A stretch of 16,369 bases of DNA from an uncultured Bacilli bacterium (lineage in GTDB: Bacteria; Bacillota_I; Bacilli_A; RF39; UBA660). The stretch's first letter is position 1, and every line of letters starts with the position of its first letter. Location: NCBI GenBank assembly GCA_947626425.1, contig CANQRX010000024.1, positions 1 through 16,369 on the forward strand. The letters are read 5' to 3'. Positions 1-6,767 of the stretch are shown here, piece after piece. Both the position numbers and the translations under genes were made by a program. The notes under the pieces were generated by a model that was not told the DNA's origin, did no database searches, and saw nothing but the letters and a program-made list of their open reading frames with translations.

Positions 1-34
1 ATAATAATCTAACACTTTTTATTTTGCAATATTT

Positions 35-1798
35 TTGATTAACAATAGAAGACTTTTCGTTAGAAATTTGGTACAATCAGTTTGTTTAAAAGTAACTTTA
101 GAAAAAGATGAAAATGAAATAAATTTACCAAAAGCTATTCCCATTAGCGATGAAGATGGTTTAGCTTTAAAACCTTATAAATTTAGTATTCAAAATACTT
201 GCCAAGATAATGCAAGTTTCCAAATAAATTTAGAGTCCTTATCCAAAATAAATGGAACAGATGAAATATCCGAAGAAAATATATTAGCACCCAAATATGT
301 TCGCTTTAAATTAAATGAAACTACAAAACCAGAAGACGGAACAATGTTATTATTAAGTAATACAGAAGAAGTAAAACCAATTTTAGAAAATACCTATAGT
401 TCCCATAAATTAATGACTGGATATTTAAGTCCAAGTGAAACCAAAGAGTTTGAATTAAGATTATGGTTAGATAAAGACGCCGATGAAGGTTCAATTTCAA
501 AAACATTTGTCAGTAAAGTAACAATAACTAATGCATATTTAGAAGAAGATAAAATACCCCCAACAGCCACTTTAGATTTAGCGGTTTGTGATATGACCAT
601 AACAGCTACGGGAAGCGGTCAAGCTAGTACGGGAAAAAGAATAACAAAATATGAATATAAAATAGATGATGAAGAATGGCAATCAAAGACAACTACAGCA
701 GCAACAACTTTTACAGCAAACAATTATGGCTTACATAAAGTAAGCTTAAGAGTCACTGATAGTACAAATAATGTAAGTGGTGAAGTAATAAAAGAAGTTG
801 AAATAAAAGAACCAGAAACTGTAAATATTAAAGGTAAAGATATTCCAATAGCCACCTGTGGAGATGGATTATATCGAGTGGAACATAAAGAAGAAGGTGT
901 TGATGAAAATTGGCAAGAGACAGAATATCGTTTTGCTGGAGTAGATTATGTTGATAATAATACCTCATATGTTCATAATTATGTAAGCTTTAATGATGAG
1001 AAATGGCGAATTATCGGTTTAGTGAATGTTAAAACAGAAGAAGGAAATTATGAACAACGATTAAAAATTGTGCGAACTGATGGAATCACTGGCCAAAAAG
1101 ATTTTGGAAATTATCAATGGGATCATACAAGTAGTAATGATTGGACCCAATCAACATTAAAAAATATGTTAAATGGTATTTATTATAATAGTCAAAGTGG
1201 AGAATGTTATAAAAGTAGCAGTTCAACAGAACAATGTGATTTTAATTCTGAAAGTGGAACTTTACCAAAAGGATTAGATGCAACAGCTCAAGGAATGGTC
1301 GATGATGGAGTAACTTGGAATTTAGGGGGAACAGCAAACTATAATACCACAACAGTAACCCAATATTATAACTATGAACGAGGAGAAAAAGTGTATAATA
1401 GTCGACCAACAGAATGGACAAAAGTTAATGATAGAAGTAATCATAAAGGAGTAGGCTTAATTTATCCAAGTGATTATGGGTATGCCACGAATGGTGGAAC
1501 CTCGGGAAGAGATTATTGTTTTAAAAAAGAACTATACAATTGGAGGATTGGAAGTGGTTATCAAATAAATTGTGCAAATAAAGATTGGTTAAAACCAAGT
1601 AGTAATTTATGGACGATTACGCTGAATTCGAGCGTTTCCTACTATGCGTTCTATGTCAACTCGGCGGGGTATGCCGGCGACAACAACTTCGTCACGATCT
1701 CCTTCGTCGTCTGGCCCGTCGTATATTTAAAAGATTCTGTACAAATTACAAATGGAAATGGCACTTTTGAAAGTCCTTACGAGTTATCTGTTCAATAG
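35..1798 (+). CDS. TasA/camelysin-like surface protein with C-type-lectin-like variable C-terminus; 5'-truncated, possible pseudogene or silent copy
   Basis: Probably an extracellular surface or adhesion-type protein. Residues about 15-170 resemble the TasA/camelysin-like module of SipW-dependent proteins (KVTLEKDENEINLPKAIPIS, then FSIQNT). Residues about 175-258 look like an Ig/PKD-type beta-sandwich. Residues about 290-587 resemble the lectin-like or DUF6273-like modules common in gut Firmicutes (WRIIGL, LKIVRTD, WPVVYLK, then a GNGTFESPYEL ending). This family normally starts with a signal peptide; here the open frame begins with tandem stops at 2-7, has no ATG before the homology, and the only early start is a TTG at 35 with no ribosome binding site. 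The first 20 residues also look compressed against the family pattern. The gene may therefore be truncated, frameshifted or a silent donor copy. Codons 527-563 are far GC-richer than the rest. The C-terminus looks complete. Domain names are from recognition, not a search. Confidence 0.7.
   Translation: MINNRRLFVRNLVQSVCLKVTLEKDENEINLPKAIPISDEDGLALKPYKFSIQNTCQDNASFQINLESLSKINGTDEISEENILAPKYVRFKLNETTKPEDGTMLLLSNTEEVKPILENTYSSHKLMTGYLSPSETKEFELRLWLDKDADEGSISKTFVSKVTITNAYLEEDKIPPTATLDLAVCDMTITATGSGQASTGKRITKYEYKIDDEEWQSKTTTAATTFTANNYGLHKVSLRVTDSTNNVSGEVIKEVEIKEPETVNIKGKDIPIATCGDGLYRVEHKEEGVDENWQETEYRFAGVDYVDNNTSYVHNYVSFNDEKWRIIGLVNVKTEEGNYEQRLKIVRTDGITGQKDFGNYQWDHTSSNDWTQSTLKNMLNGIYYNSQSGECYKSSSSTEQCDFNSESGTLPKGLDATAQGMVDDGVTWNLGGTANYNTTTVTQYYNYERGEKVYNSRPTEWTKVNDRSNHKGVGLIYPSDYGYATNGGTSGRDYCFKKELYNWRIGSGYQINCANKDWLKPSSNLWTITLNSSVSYYAFYVNSAGYAGDNNFVTISFVVWPVVYLKDSVQITNGNGTFESPYELSVQ
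1613..1723 (+). other. GC-rich variable-region-like cassette inside the lectin-like domain
   Basis: Bases 1621-1720 contain 56 G/C in 100, while the 60 bases just upstream (1561-1620) contain 16. Thirty of the 37 codons between W526 and the YLK motif end in G or C, mostly NNC (TTC, GTC, AAC, GAC, TCC), in a gene that otherwise ends codons in A or T. The island starts just after TGG and ends in a GC-rich run (tctggcccgtcgta), after which AT-rich sequence resumes abruptly. Length, location at the 3' end of a lectin-like domain, and the GC-rich end match the variable region of a diversity-generating retroelement, in which adenines of a template are randomised. No template repeat or reverse transcriptase is visible in the window, so that identity is inference. 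Gene conversion from a foreign cassette is the main alternative. Confidence 0.6.
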
Positions 1799-1819
1799 TA
1801 TTACCTGTTCAAAATTAAA

Positions 1820-1867
1820 AGTTGGCCGAAAATAGGTGGGCAACTAAGATTTTTTATTTTAAATCTT
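1820..1867 (+). terminator. Probable terminator after the surface-protein gene
   Basis: AGTTG at 1820-1824 pairs with CAACT at 1841-1845, with an inner CC/GG pair after one mismatch. It is followed by a T-rich run. A second AT stem, AAGATTT (1846-1852) with AAATCTT (1861-1867), ends in T5. Both lie shortly after the stop at 1798. Confidence 0.5.
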
Positions 1868-1886
1868 TTTCTCTTGTGCTATAGTA

Positions 1887-1892
1887 TATAAT
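1887..1892 (+). promoter_or_regulatory. Candidate -10 box for the 1969 gene
   Basis: A perfect TATAAT lies 77 bases before the ATG at 1969. The spacing-appropriate -35 region (TCTTTT at 1864) is poor. A second weak -10, TACAAT at 1941-1946, is closer to the gene. Which one is used cannot be decided by eye. Confidence 0.3.
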
Positions 1893-1968
1893 TATTTTAA
1901 AAAGTTTTATAGTTCGACAAATTTTTCAAAATAATAAGCGTACAATTAATATAGAAAAGAGGACATAA

Positions 1969-2523
1969 ATGAAAAAATTAGAAAATGCACCTAAAGTAGG
2001 GGAAAAGTTTGGAATTAAAGCTAGTCATCTTTATAAGCTAAGATTATTAGAAACAATGACGACAGATTATGGCAATTTTGTTAGATTAGATCCAGAAATG
2101 ATTTCAACATTTAAGGTTTTGCAAGATAAATATTTAATTTTAACTTATTTAGGAAATGGATTATGTGAAGAATATTACACCAAAAAAATAATTCCGATAA
2201 CATTCCCTGTTTATTTTGGAATGACGATTAATCAACCTTTGAAGGTAAATCGCCAATTATTAAATCAAGAAGTCTTAAATGAATATCAAAAAGCTTTAAA
2301 TTTACCTTTAATCTTTTTTGCTAGTTCTCCAACATATGGTTATGAATTAACATTAGATTTTTTAATTAAGTTCCGAGAAGCTAATTATGGTTTTGAAGAA
2401 GAAATTAAAAAGGCTTTAAATGAAGCTGAACCAATCGCCAGAGAAACTTTAAAACAAGATTTAGAAAATATTAAACCATTTATTGGTCAAAAACAAACTT
2501 TAAAAAGAGCCTTAGTAAGTTAA
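1969..2523 (+). CDS. Hypothetical soluble protein, 184 aa
   Basis: I do not recognise this protein. It starts at an ATG eight bases after a GAGGA ribosome binding site (1959-1963). It has no signal peptide, membrane segment or cysteine-rich motif, so it is probably cytoplasmic. The first 30 residues (KVGEKFGIKASHLYKLRLLE) are basic and helical and could be a small helix-turn-helix-like or binding segment, but no clear motif supports this. The middle (residues about 55-125) alternates beta-prone stretches such as YLILTYLGNG and IPITFPVYFGM. The last 60 residues are charged and helical (FEEEIKKALNEAEPIARETLKQDLE). It stands alone between a terminator upstream and a hairpin that overlaps its own stop codon, so it is likely monocistronic. 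Base composition matches its neighbours. Confidence 0.75.
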   Translation: MKKLENAPKVGEKFGIKASHLYKLRLLETMTTDYGNFVRLDPEMISTFKVLQDKYLILTYLGNGLCEEYYTKKIIPITFPVYFGMTINQPLKVNRQLLNQEVLNEYQKALNLPLIFFASSPTYGYELTLDFLIKFREANYGFEEEIKKALNEAEPIARETLKQDLENIKPFIGQKQTLKRALVS

Positions 2524-2537
2524 CTGGGCTTTTTTTA
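2508..2537 (+). terminator. Terminator overlapping the stop of the 1969 gene
   Basis: AGCC (2508-2511) pairs with GGCT (2527-2530), with an inner AGT/ACT pair, followed by T7 at 2531-2537. The TAA stop (2521-2523) lies inside the hairpin. Confidence 0.6.
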
Positions 2538-2545
2538 AATTAGTC

Positions 2546-2580
2546 AAAAAAAAGACCGTTGAAATATTTATTCAACAGTC
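2546..2580 (-). terminator. Terminator of the LCP gene
   Basis: On the minus strand GACTGTTGAA and TTCAACGGTC form a 10-bp stem (one G-T pair) with a 7-base loop, then T8 (A8 at 2546-2553 on plus). The loop contains the gene's TAA stop. It faces the terminator of the convergent gene only a few bases away. Confidence 0.85.
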
Positions 2581-4769
2581 CCTTCATCTTCAACAACTTC
2601 TGAAACCGGATTTCCTGGAACACTTACTTCTTCTTTGTTTTCTTCGGTTTTATCATTACTGTTATTGTTTGGTGTTTCATTGTCTTGCTCAGTTGTTTTA
2701 TTATCAGTTGAAGTATCGGTTTGATCTTGTGGTTTTTCTAAAGACGAATTATCGTTGTTGTTACTATTATTGTTACTTTCTGTTTGGTTATTGCTTGAAC
2801 TATTATTTGGTTTAGTTGTTGTATCTTCATCTTTTTTATTGTCATAATTATCGACTTTTTCATCATCCTCATCGTCTTTTTTATTGGCTGGTTTATTGTC
2901 ATAATTCTCATTGTCATCATCATCAGTTTTGCTTGAAGGATTATTAACATAAATCGTAAATCCGGAAATATTGCCAACCATTGTTCCTGCGGATACACTT
3001 TGTTTTAAAATTATTCCAGTCGGTTCACTTGGGTCACTCATGTATTCAATACTTAAAGATAAGTCATTCATATTCGCAAAATATTTTGCATTACTAACAC
3101 TATCCCCAACAAAGTTTGGCATGAAACTAACTTTGCTTCCCGTGTAAATACCTTTTCCAATAACTTCGCTTGTTCGTTCAAAATCAGTTGCATAGTCATA
3201 AGCAAAAGTTTTAATATCTTCACTTTTAGCTAAACCCAAATTTTCTTTCATTGCTTTGGTAATAGCATTCATACTATCTTGATAATAACCTAAGGCACTT
3301 ATGTTATAACCACTAACTGAGGTATTAACATCATAAACAGTTAAATAAGTTTTTTGAATCGTAATAAAATCATTTCCGCTTAAAGCTGCTCCCAACATAT
3401 TTTTAATTGTTTGGTAGAAAGATAAAATCTGAGTTGTTTTCATATTGGTTGCGATATGTTTACTAATAGTATCTAAAATATTTTCAAAATCGCTAAAACT
3501 TGAAGTTTTTACTAATTTTTTGGCCATTGCTTCTAAGACTTGTTGTTGATGTCTATTTCTCGCTAGGTCACTTTCTAAATATCCGTGTCTGTTGCGGGCA
3601 TAGGCTAAAGCTTGTTCGCCGTTTAAATGTTGCATTCCGGTATCCATACAAATTAAATGCTCACCAAATTGTCTTAAACTATCTTGTTCACATAACCGGC
3701 CTCCATATTGATTAATAAAGACACTGTAATCTGGAGCTTCAACTTCGACATCAATTCCGCCCATTGCCTCAACTAAATCAACAACTCCTTTAAAATCAAC
3801 TTTAACAAAATAATCAATATCAATATCAGTAATAGCTTCAATCGTGTCAATTACACACGAAGTACCACCGTAAGCCGCGGCATTTATTTTATTATATCGG
3901 TTATTATTACATTTGATTGGAACATAAGTATCTCTTGGAATACTAAACATTGTCGCATTAAGAGTCTGGGGATTAAAGGTTACCAACATTAAAGTATCGC
4001 CGTTAAAGGCTGCATTGGCATCTAACTCATCTGTATTTTCTGAATCGACCCCTAAAATTAAAACTGTAAAAGGTTCAGTCATATTTTTAGTTGTTACCAT
4101 CGTACTTTCTTCGGTTTTCATTTCTTTTGAATATTGCTCAATAACTTTTGTTTCTTGACTGATATTTTGGTATTTTTCTTCATTACCAAATAAAACAGGA
4201 TAATCTTTCGAAATTAAAATCGCATCTACTTCATGGTCATATAAAGCCGCCATTAAAACCATTAAATCATCATAATATTCAATTTTATTTTTTAAATTTT
4301 TTTCTTTAATTAATTCTTTAGCTAAAACATAATTTTCCCGATTACTTTCATTATTAATCATCCCGATTGTACTTTTATCATTAAATTCGGTGTCAGCTAA
4401 AGAAAGTAAAACCGTTGTATATGTACTTGTTTCTTTTTGGGAAAAACTATCAATAACTCGGTAAATTCGGTCAATATAATAACTAGAAATGGCAAAACCA
4501 CTTGCAAATAAAAAGACAAAAATAGTCAAAGGAATAAATGCTTTTTTCTTTCTTTCAATCATTGAAGTTAAACCAAAAATTAAATAAATTAAACCAAATA
4601 AACCAAAAACAATTAATAAAATAATTCTAATTATTGTTTCAATTCCTACTAAACTTAAAATACTGTGGCAAAAGAATCCATAACTAACAAAATAAAAAAT
4701 AAGTCCTAAAAAATAAAATAATTTCATAACTTTACTAGCATTCTTTATTTTTTTCCTTAATACCTTCAT
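2568..4769 (-). CDS. LytR-CpsA-Psr (LCP) family protein with C-terminal PASTA domain
   Basis: LCP proteins transfer undecaprenyl-phosphate-linked glycopolymers to peptidoglycan at the outer face of the membrane. Three N-terminal membrane segments lie at about residues 18-37, 46-68 and 78-98. Residues about 115-230 resemble the accessory domain seen in many LCP proteins. The LCP core follows (about 235-430): LILGVDSEN, GDTLMLVTF, SIPRDTYVPI, RYNKINAA, DYFVKVDFKGVVDLVEAMGG, LNGEQALAYARNRH, DLARNRHQQQVLEAM. These carry the conserved Asp and Arg residues that bind pyrophosphate and Mg. Residues about 550-609 look like one PASTA repeat (MPNFVGDSVSNAKYF, IILKQSVSAGTMV). The final 120 residues are an Asp/Asn/Lys/Thr-rich low-complexity tail. 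I chose ATG at 4769; an in-frame TTG at 4778 with an AGGA eight bases upstream would add three residues. It has its own promoter and terminator, so it is monocistronic. The substrate polymer cannot be told. Confidence 0.92.
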   Translation of the reverse strand: MKVLRKKIKNASKVMKLFYFLGLIFYFVSYGFFCHSILSLVGIETIIRIILLIVFGLFGLIYLIFGLTSMIERKKKAFIPLTIFVFLFASGFAISSYYIDRIYRVIDSFSQKETSTYTTVLLSLADTEFNDKSTIGMINNESNRENYVLAKELIKEKNLKNKIEYYDDLMVLMAALYDHEVDAILISKDYPVLFGNEEKYQNISQETKVIEQYSKEMKTEESTMVTTKNMTEPFTVLILGVDSENTDELDANAAFNGDTLMLVTFNPQTLNATMFSIPRDTYVPIKCNNNRYNKINAAAYGGTSCVIDTIEAITDIDIDYFVKVDFKGVVDLVEAMGGIDVEVEAPDYSVFINQYGGRLCEQDSLRQFGEHLICMDTGMQHLNGEQALAYARNRHGYLESDLARNRHQQQVLEAMAKKLVKTSSFSDFENILDTISKHIATNMKTTQILSFYQTIKNMLGAALSGNDFITIQKTYLTVYDVNTSVSGYNISALGYYQDSMNAITKAMKENLGLAKSEDIKTFAYDYATDFERTSEVIGKGIYTGSKVSFMPNFVGDSVSNAKYFANMNDLSLSIEYMSDPSEPTGIILKQSVSAGTMVGNISGFTIYVNNPSSKTDDDDNENYDNKPANKKDDEDDEKVDNYDNKKDEDTTTKPNNSSSNNQTESNNNSNNNDNSSLEKPQDQTDTSTDNKTTEQDNETPNNNSNDKTEENKEEVSVPGNPVSEVVEDEGTVE

Positions 4770-4805
4770 GTAAGACAACCCTGCTTTCCTTTTTTATTCT
4801 TTCCT

Positions 4806-4834
4806 ATTATATAATAAATAAACCAAATTCTCAA
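4806..4834 (-). promoter_or_regulatory. Promoter of the LCP gene
   Basis: On the minus strand TTGAGA (4834-4829) and TATAAT (4811-4806) are separated by exactly 17 bases, placing the transcript start about 30 bases before the ATG. Confidence 0.8.
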
Positions 4835-4893
4835 TAATTGATAAATTGTTTACACAAAAAAAGTTTGTCGAAGTTTTAATTTAGGAAAATGTT

Positions 4894-4902
4894 TGATATA
4901 AT
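4894..4902 (+). promoter_or_regulatory. Extended -10 promoter of the glucosaminidase operon
   Basis: TGATATAAT is a perfect extended -10 (TGn plus TATAAT), 27 bases before the ATG at 4930. No good -35 box is seen at 17 bases, which is usual for extended -10 promoters. It is divergent from the LCP promoter. Confidence 0.65.
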
Positions 4903-4929
4903 AAAGCCAAGAAAACAAGGAGGCTAAAA

Positions 4930-6753
4930 ATGGGGAAGAAATTTTTTTATAAAATAATTATTTTCTTAGTTTTATGTTTTTTACCTTCTGTTAAGGCAAG
5001 TTCAAACTTATATGTTACTGGCGATACAGTTTATATGCGTTCGGGGGCTGGAACTAATTTTACGGTTTTAGATACTTTTGATAAAGGTCAACGCTTAGTT
5101 TTAAACAGTGATAAATTAATCAGCGGTCCTGGTTGTTCAGATGGTTGGTATAGTGTAACTTATAATAATAAAAAAGGTTATATTTGTAGTTCGTTTGCTA
5201 GTTTAAGTGAACCAGTTACAACTGATTATCGACCTTGGACTAGTCCGAAAAAGGCCATTTATGGTGGTGCGAAATTTATCGCCGAAGGTTACATTGCCGA
5301 AGGTCAAAATACTTCTTACTTAAAAAAGTTTAATGTTAATCCCAATTCAGGTTACAATGTTTTTACTCATCAATATATGGCTAACTTAGCGGCCCCAACA
5401 TCCGAAGCCTTGACATCTTACCGAACTTATCAAGAAAACGGTTTATTATCATTAGCCTTAAATTTTGAAATTCCGATTTTTAAAAATATGCCAGGTCAAA
5501 CATCTCATCCTTACTATGGTGCAGTAAGTGGGGGAACTAGTAAAGTAACTGACAATGCTTTTGAAAAAAAATTAGATGAGCAACAATTTCCCGAAAGTTA
5601 TAAAAAATGGTTAAGAGCTTTACATAATGAACATCCTAACTGGACATTTAAAGCTTTACACACCAATTTAGATTTTAATAATGCTGTGGAAACTGAAAAA
5701 TGGATTAGTTCAATAAGCGCTTGTAGTAGTTGTTATTTAGCTGACCCAAATCCGCATCAAACTGAACCAGGATGGTATATTGCCAATAGTCAAACTGTTT
5801 CTTATTATTTAGACCCCAGAAATTTCTTAGACCTTGATAGTATTTTAATGTTTGAAGATTTAAGTTATAGTTCCAATCATAATGCTTCGGTTGTAAGTGG
5901 CGTTTTAAAAGGAACATTTATGAATGGTAATGATCCAATCGATAACATGAGTTATGCCCAAATATTTGTTGATGCTGGAAAAACCCATGATGTTTCCCCA
6001 GTTTATTTAGCATCCTTAGCCCGTCAAGAAATGGGTGTCAGTGCCGGCCTTGCTGCGACAGGGGAACGGTTTACTTATAAAGGTAATACTTATGAAGGAT
6101 TTTACAATTTCTTTAACATTGGGGCTTATTCTTCGGAAGAAAATCCATGTAAAGCCGGTTTAGTTTATGCGGCTTCGGGTTCTTCGAAAGATAGTTCAGG
6201 TGTTTTTAAAGGTAATATTCCCGCGGGTTCTCTAACACCTAGTACACCTGCTAAGCCAGCAGAGGTTAAACCTAATAATAACCACTCAACAACGCCAAGT
6301 ACCACTCCAGCTAAACCATCGCAAGGCACATCTACCGCGGCTAGTTTTGTAAGTAAAGCTAACTTAAATCAAAAAGGCAATTATGTCACAAATATCGATC
6401 CAGGAACGAAAGTAAGTGACTTAAAAAATCGCTTTGGAAATAGTAGTATTGTTATAAAAAGTTCCAATGGTGTAGCTTTAAGTGGCAATGACTTAATGTC
6501 AACTGGAAGTAAAATATCTTTCCCAAGTGGCGAAGTAGTTGACGTTGTCCTTTACGGTGACTTAACGGGTGATGGGCAAATCAATTCGGCAGATTTATTA
6601 AGAATGCGGCAAATTTTATTAAATAAAGTAACGTTAAGTGGCGCGTATGATGAAGCATCTCATGTTTATACCACATCAGGAAAAATTAATTCGGCCGATC
6701 TTTTAAGATTACGTCAACATTTATTAGGTAAAAATCAAATCAATCAAGCATAA
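4930..6753 (+). CDS. Secreted SH3b-glucosaminidase with dockerin-like C-terminus, apparently permuted
   Basis: Likely a secreted beta-N-acetylglucosaminidase (GH73/LytD-like) that cuts peptidoglycan glycan strands. A signal peptide (about 1-23) is followed by an SH3b wall-binding domain (25-93; VYMRSGAGTNFTVLDTF). Residues 209-417 form the catalytic part: FPESYKKWLRALHNEHPNWTF, YYLDPRNFL, ILKGTF-like VLKGTF, YLASLARQEMG with probable catalytic Glu367, YNFFNIGAY. Residues 98-190 (RPWTSPKKAIYGGAKFI, GQNTSYLKKFNV, HQYMANLAAPTSEA) normally follow NFFNIGA in this family but here precede it. A Pro/Thr linker (about 430-470) leads to a domain at 473-540, then two dockerin-type repeats: YGDLTGDGQINSADLLRMR with calcium ligands, and a second (GKINSADLLRLR) without the first half of its loop. 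The start has an AAGGAGG site at 4918. It is first in an operon with the gene 14 bases downstream. Confidence 0.88.
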   Translation: MGKKFFYKIIIFLVLCFLPSVKASSNLYVTGDTVYMRSGAGTNFTVLDTFDKGQRLVLNSDKLISGPGCSDGWYSVTYNNKKGYICSSFASLSEPVTTDYRPWTSPKKAIYGGAKFIAEGYIAEGQNTSYLKKFNVNPNSGYNVFTHQYMANLAAPTSEALTSYRTYQENGLLSLALNFEIPIFKNMPGQTSHPYYGAVSGGTSKVTDNAFEKKLDEQQFPESYKKWLRALHNEHPNWTFKALHTNLDFNNAVETEKWISSISACSSCYLADPNPHQTEPGWYIANSQTVSYYLDPRNFLDLDSILMFEDLSYSSNHNASVVSGVLKGTFMNGNDPIDNMSYAQIFVDAGKTHDVSPVYLASLARQEMGVSAGLAATGERFTYKGNTYEGFYNFFNIGAYSSEENPCKAGLVYAASGSSKDSSGVFKGNIPAGSLTPSTPAKPAEVKPNNNHSTTPSTTPAKPSQGTSTAASFVSKANLNQKGNYVTNIDPGTKVSDLKNRFGNSSIVIKSSNGVALSGNDLMSTGSKISFPSGEVVDVVLYGDLTGDGQINSADLLRMRQILLNKVTLSGAYDEASHVYTTSGKINSADLLRLRQHLLGKNQINQA

Positions 6754-6767
6754 AAAGGGAGTGTAAA

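Noticed and set aside
1788..1812. Direct repeat ctgttcaa at 1788-1795 and 1805-1812 near the end of the surface gene.
   Set aside because: Eight bases in AT-rich sequence, with no element between the copies; it could be chance.
2738..2998. Open frames on other strands or frames inside the LCP tail, the glucosaminidase, fusA and the lipoprotein gene.
   Set aside because: Low-complexity or out-of-frame shadows of clearly real genes, with no RBS and no recognisable product.
4770..4778. TTG at 4778 as the LCP start.
   Set aside because: ATG 4769 is the stronger codon and also has a GC-rich AGGG-type site upstream. The TTG remains possible because an AGGA lies eight bases before it.
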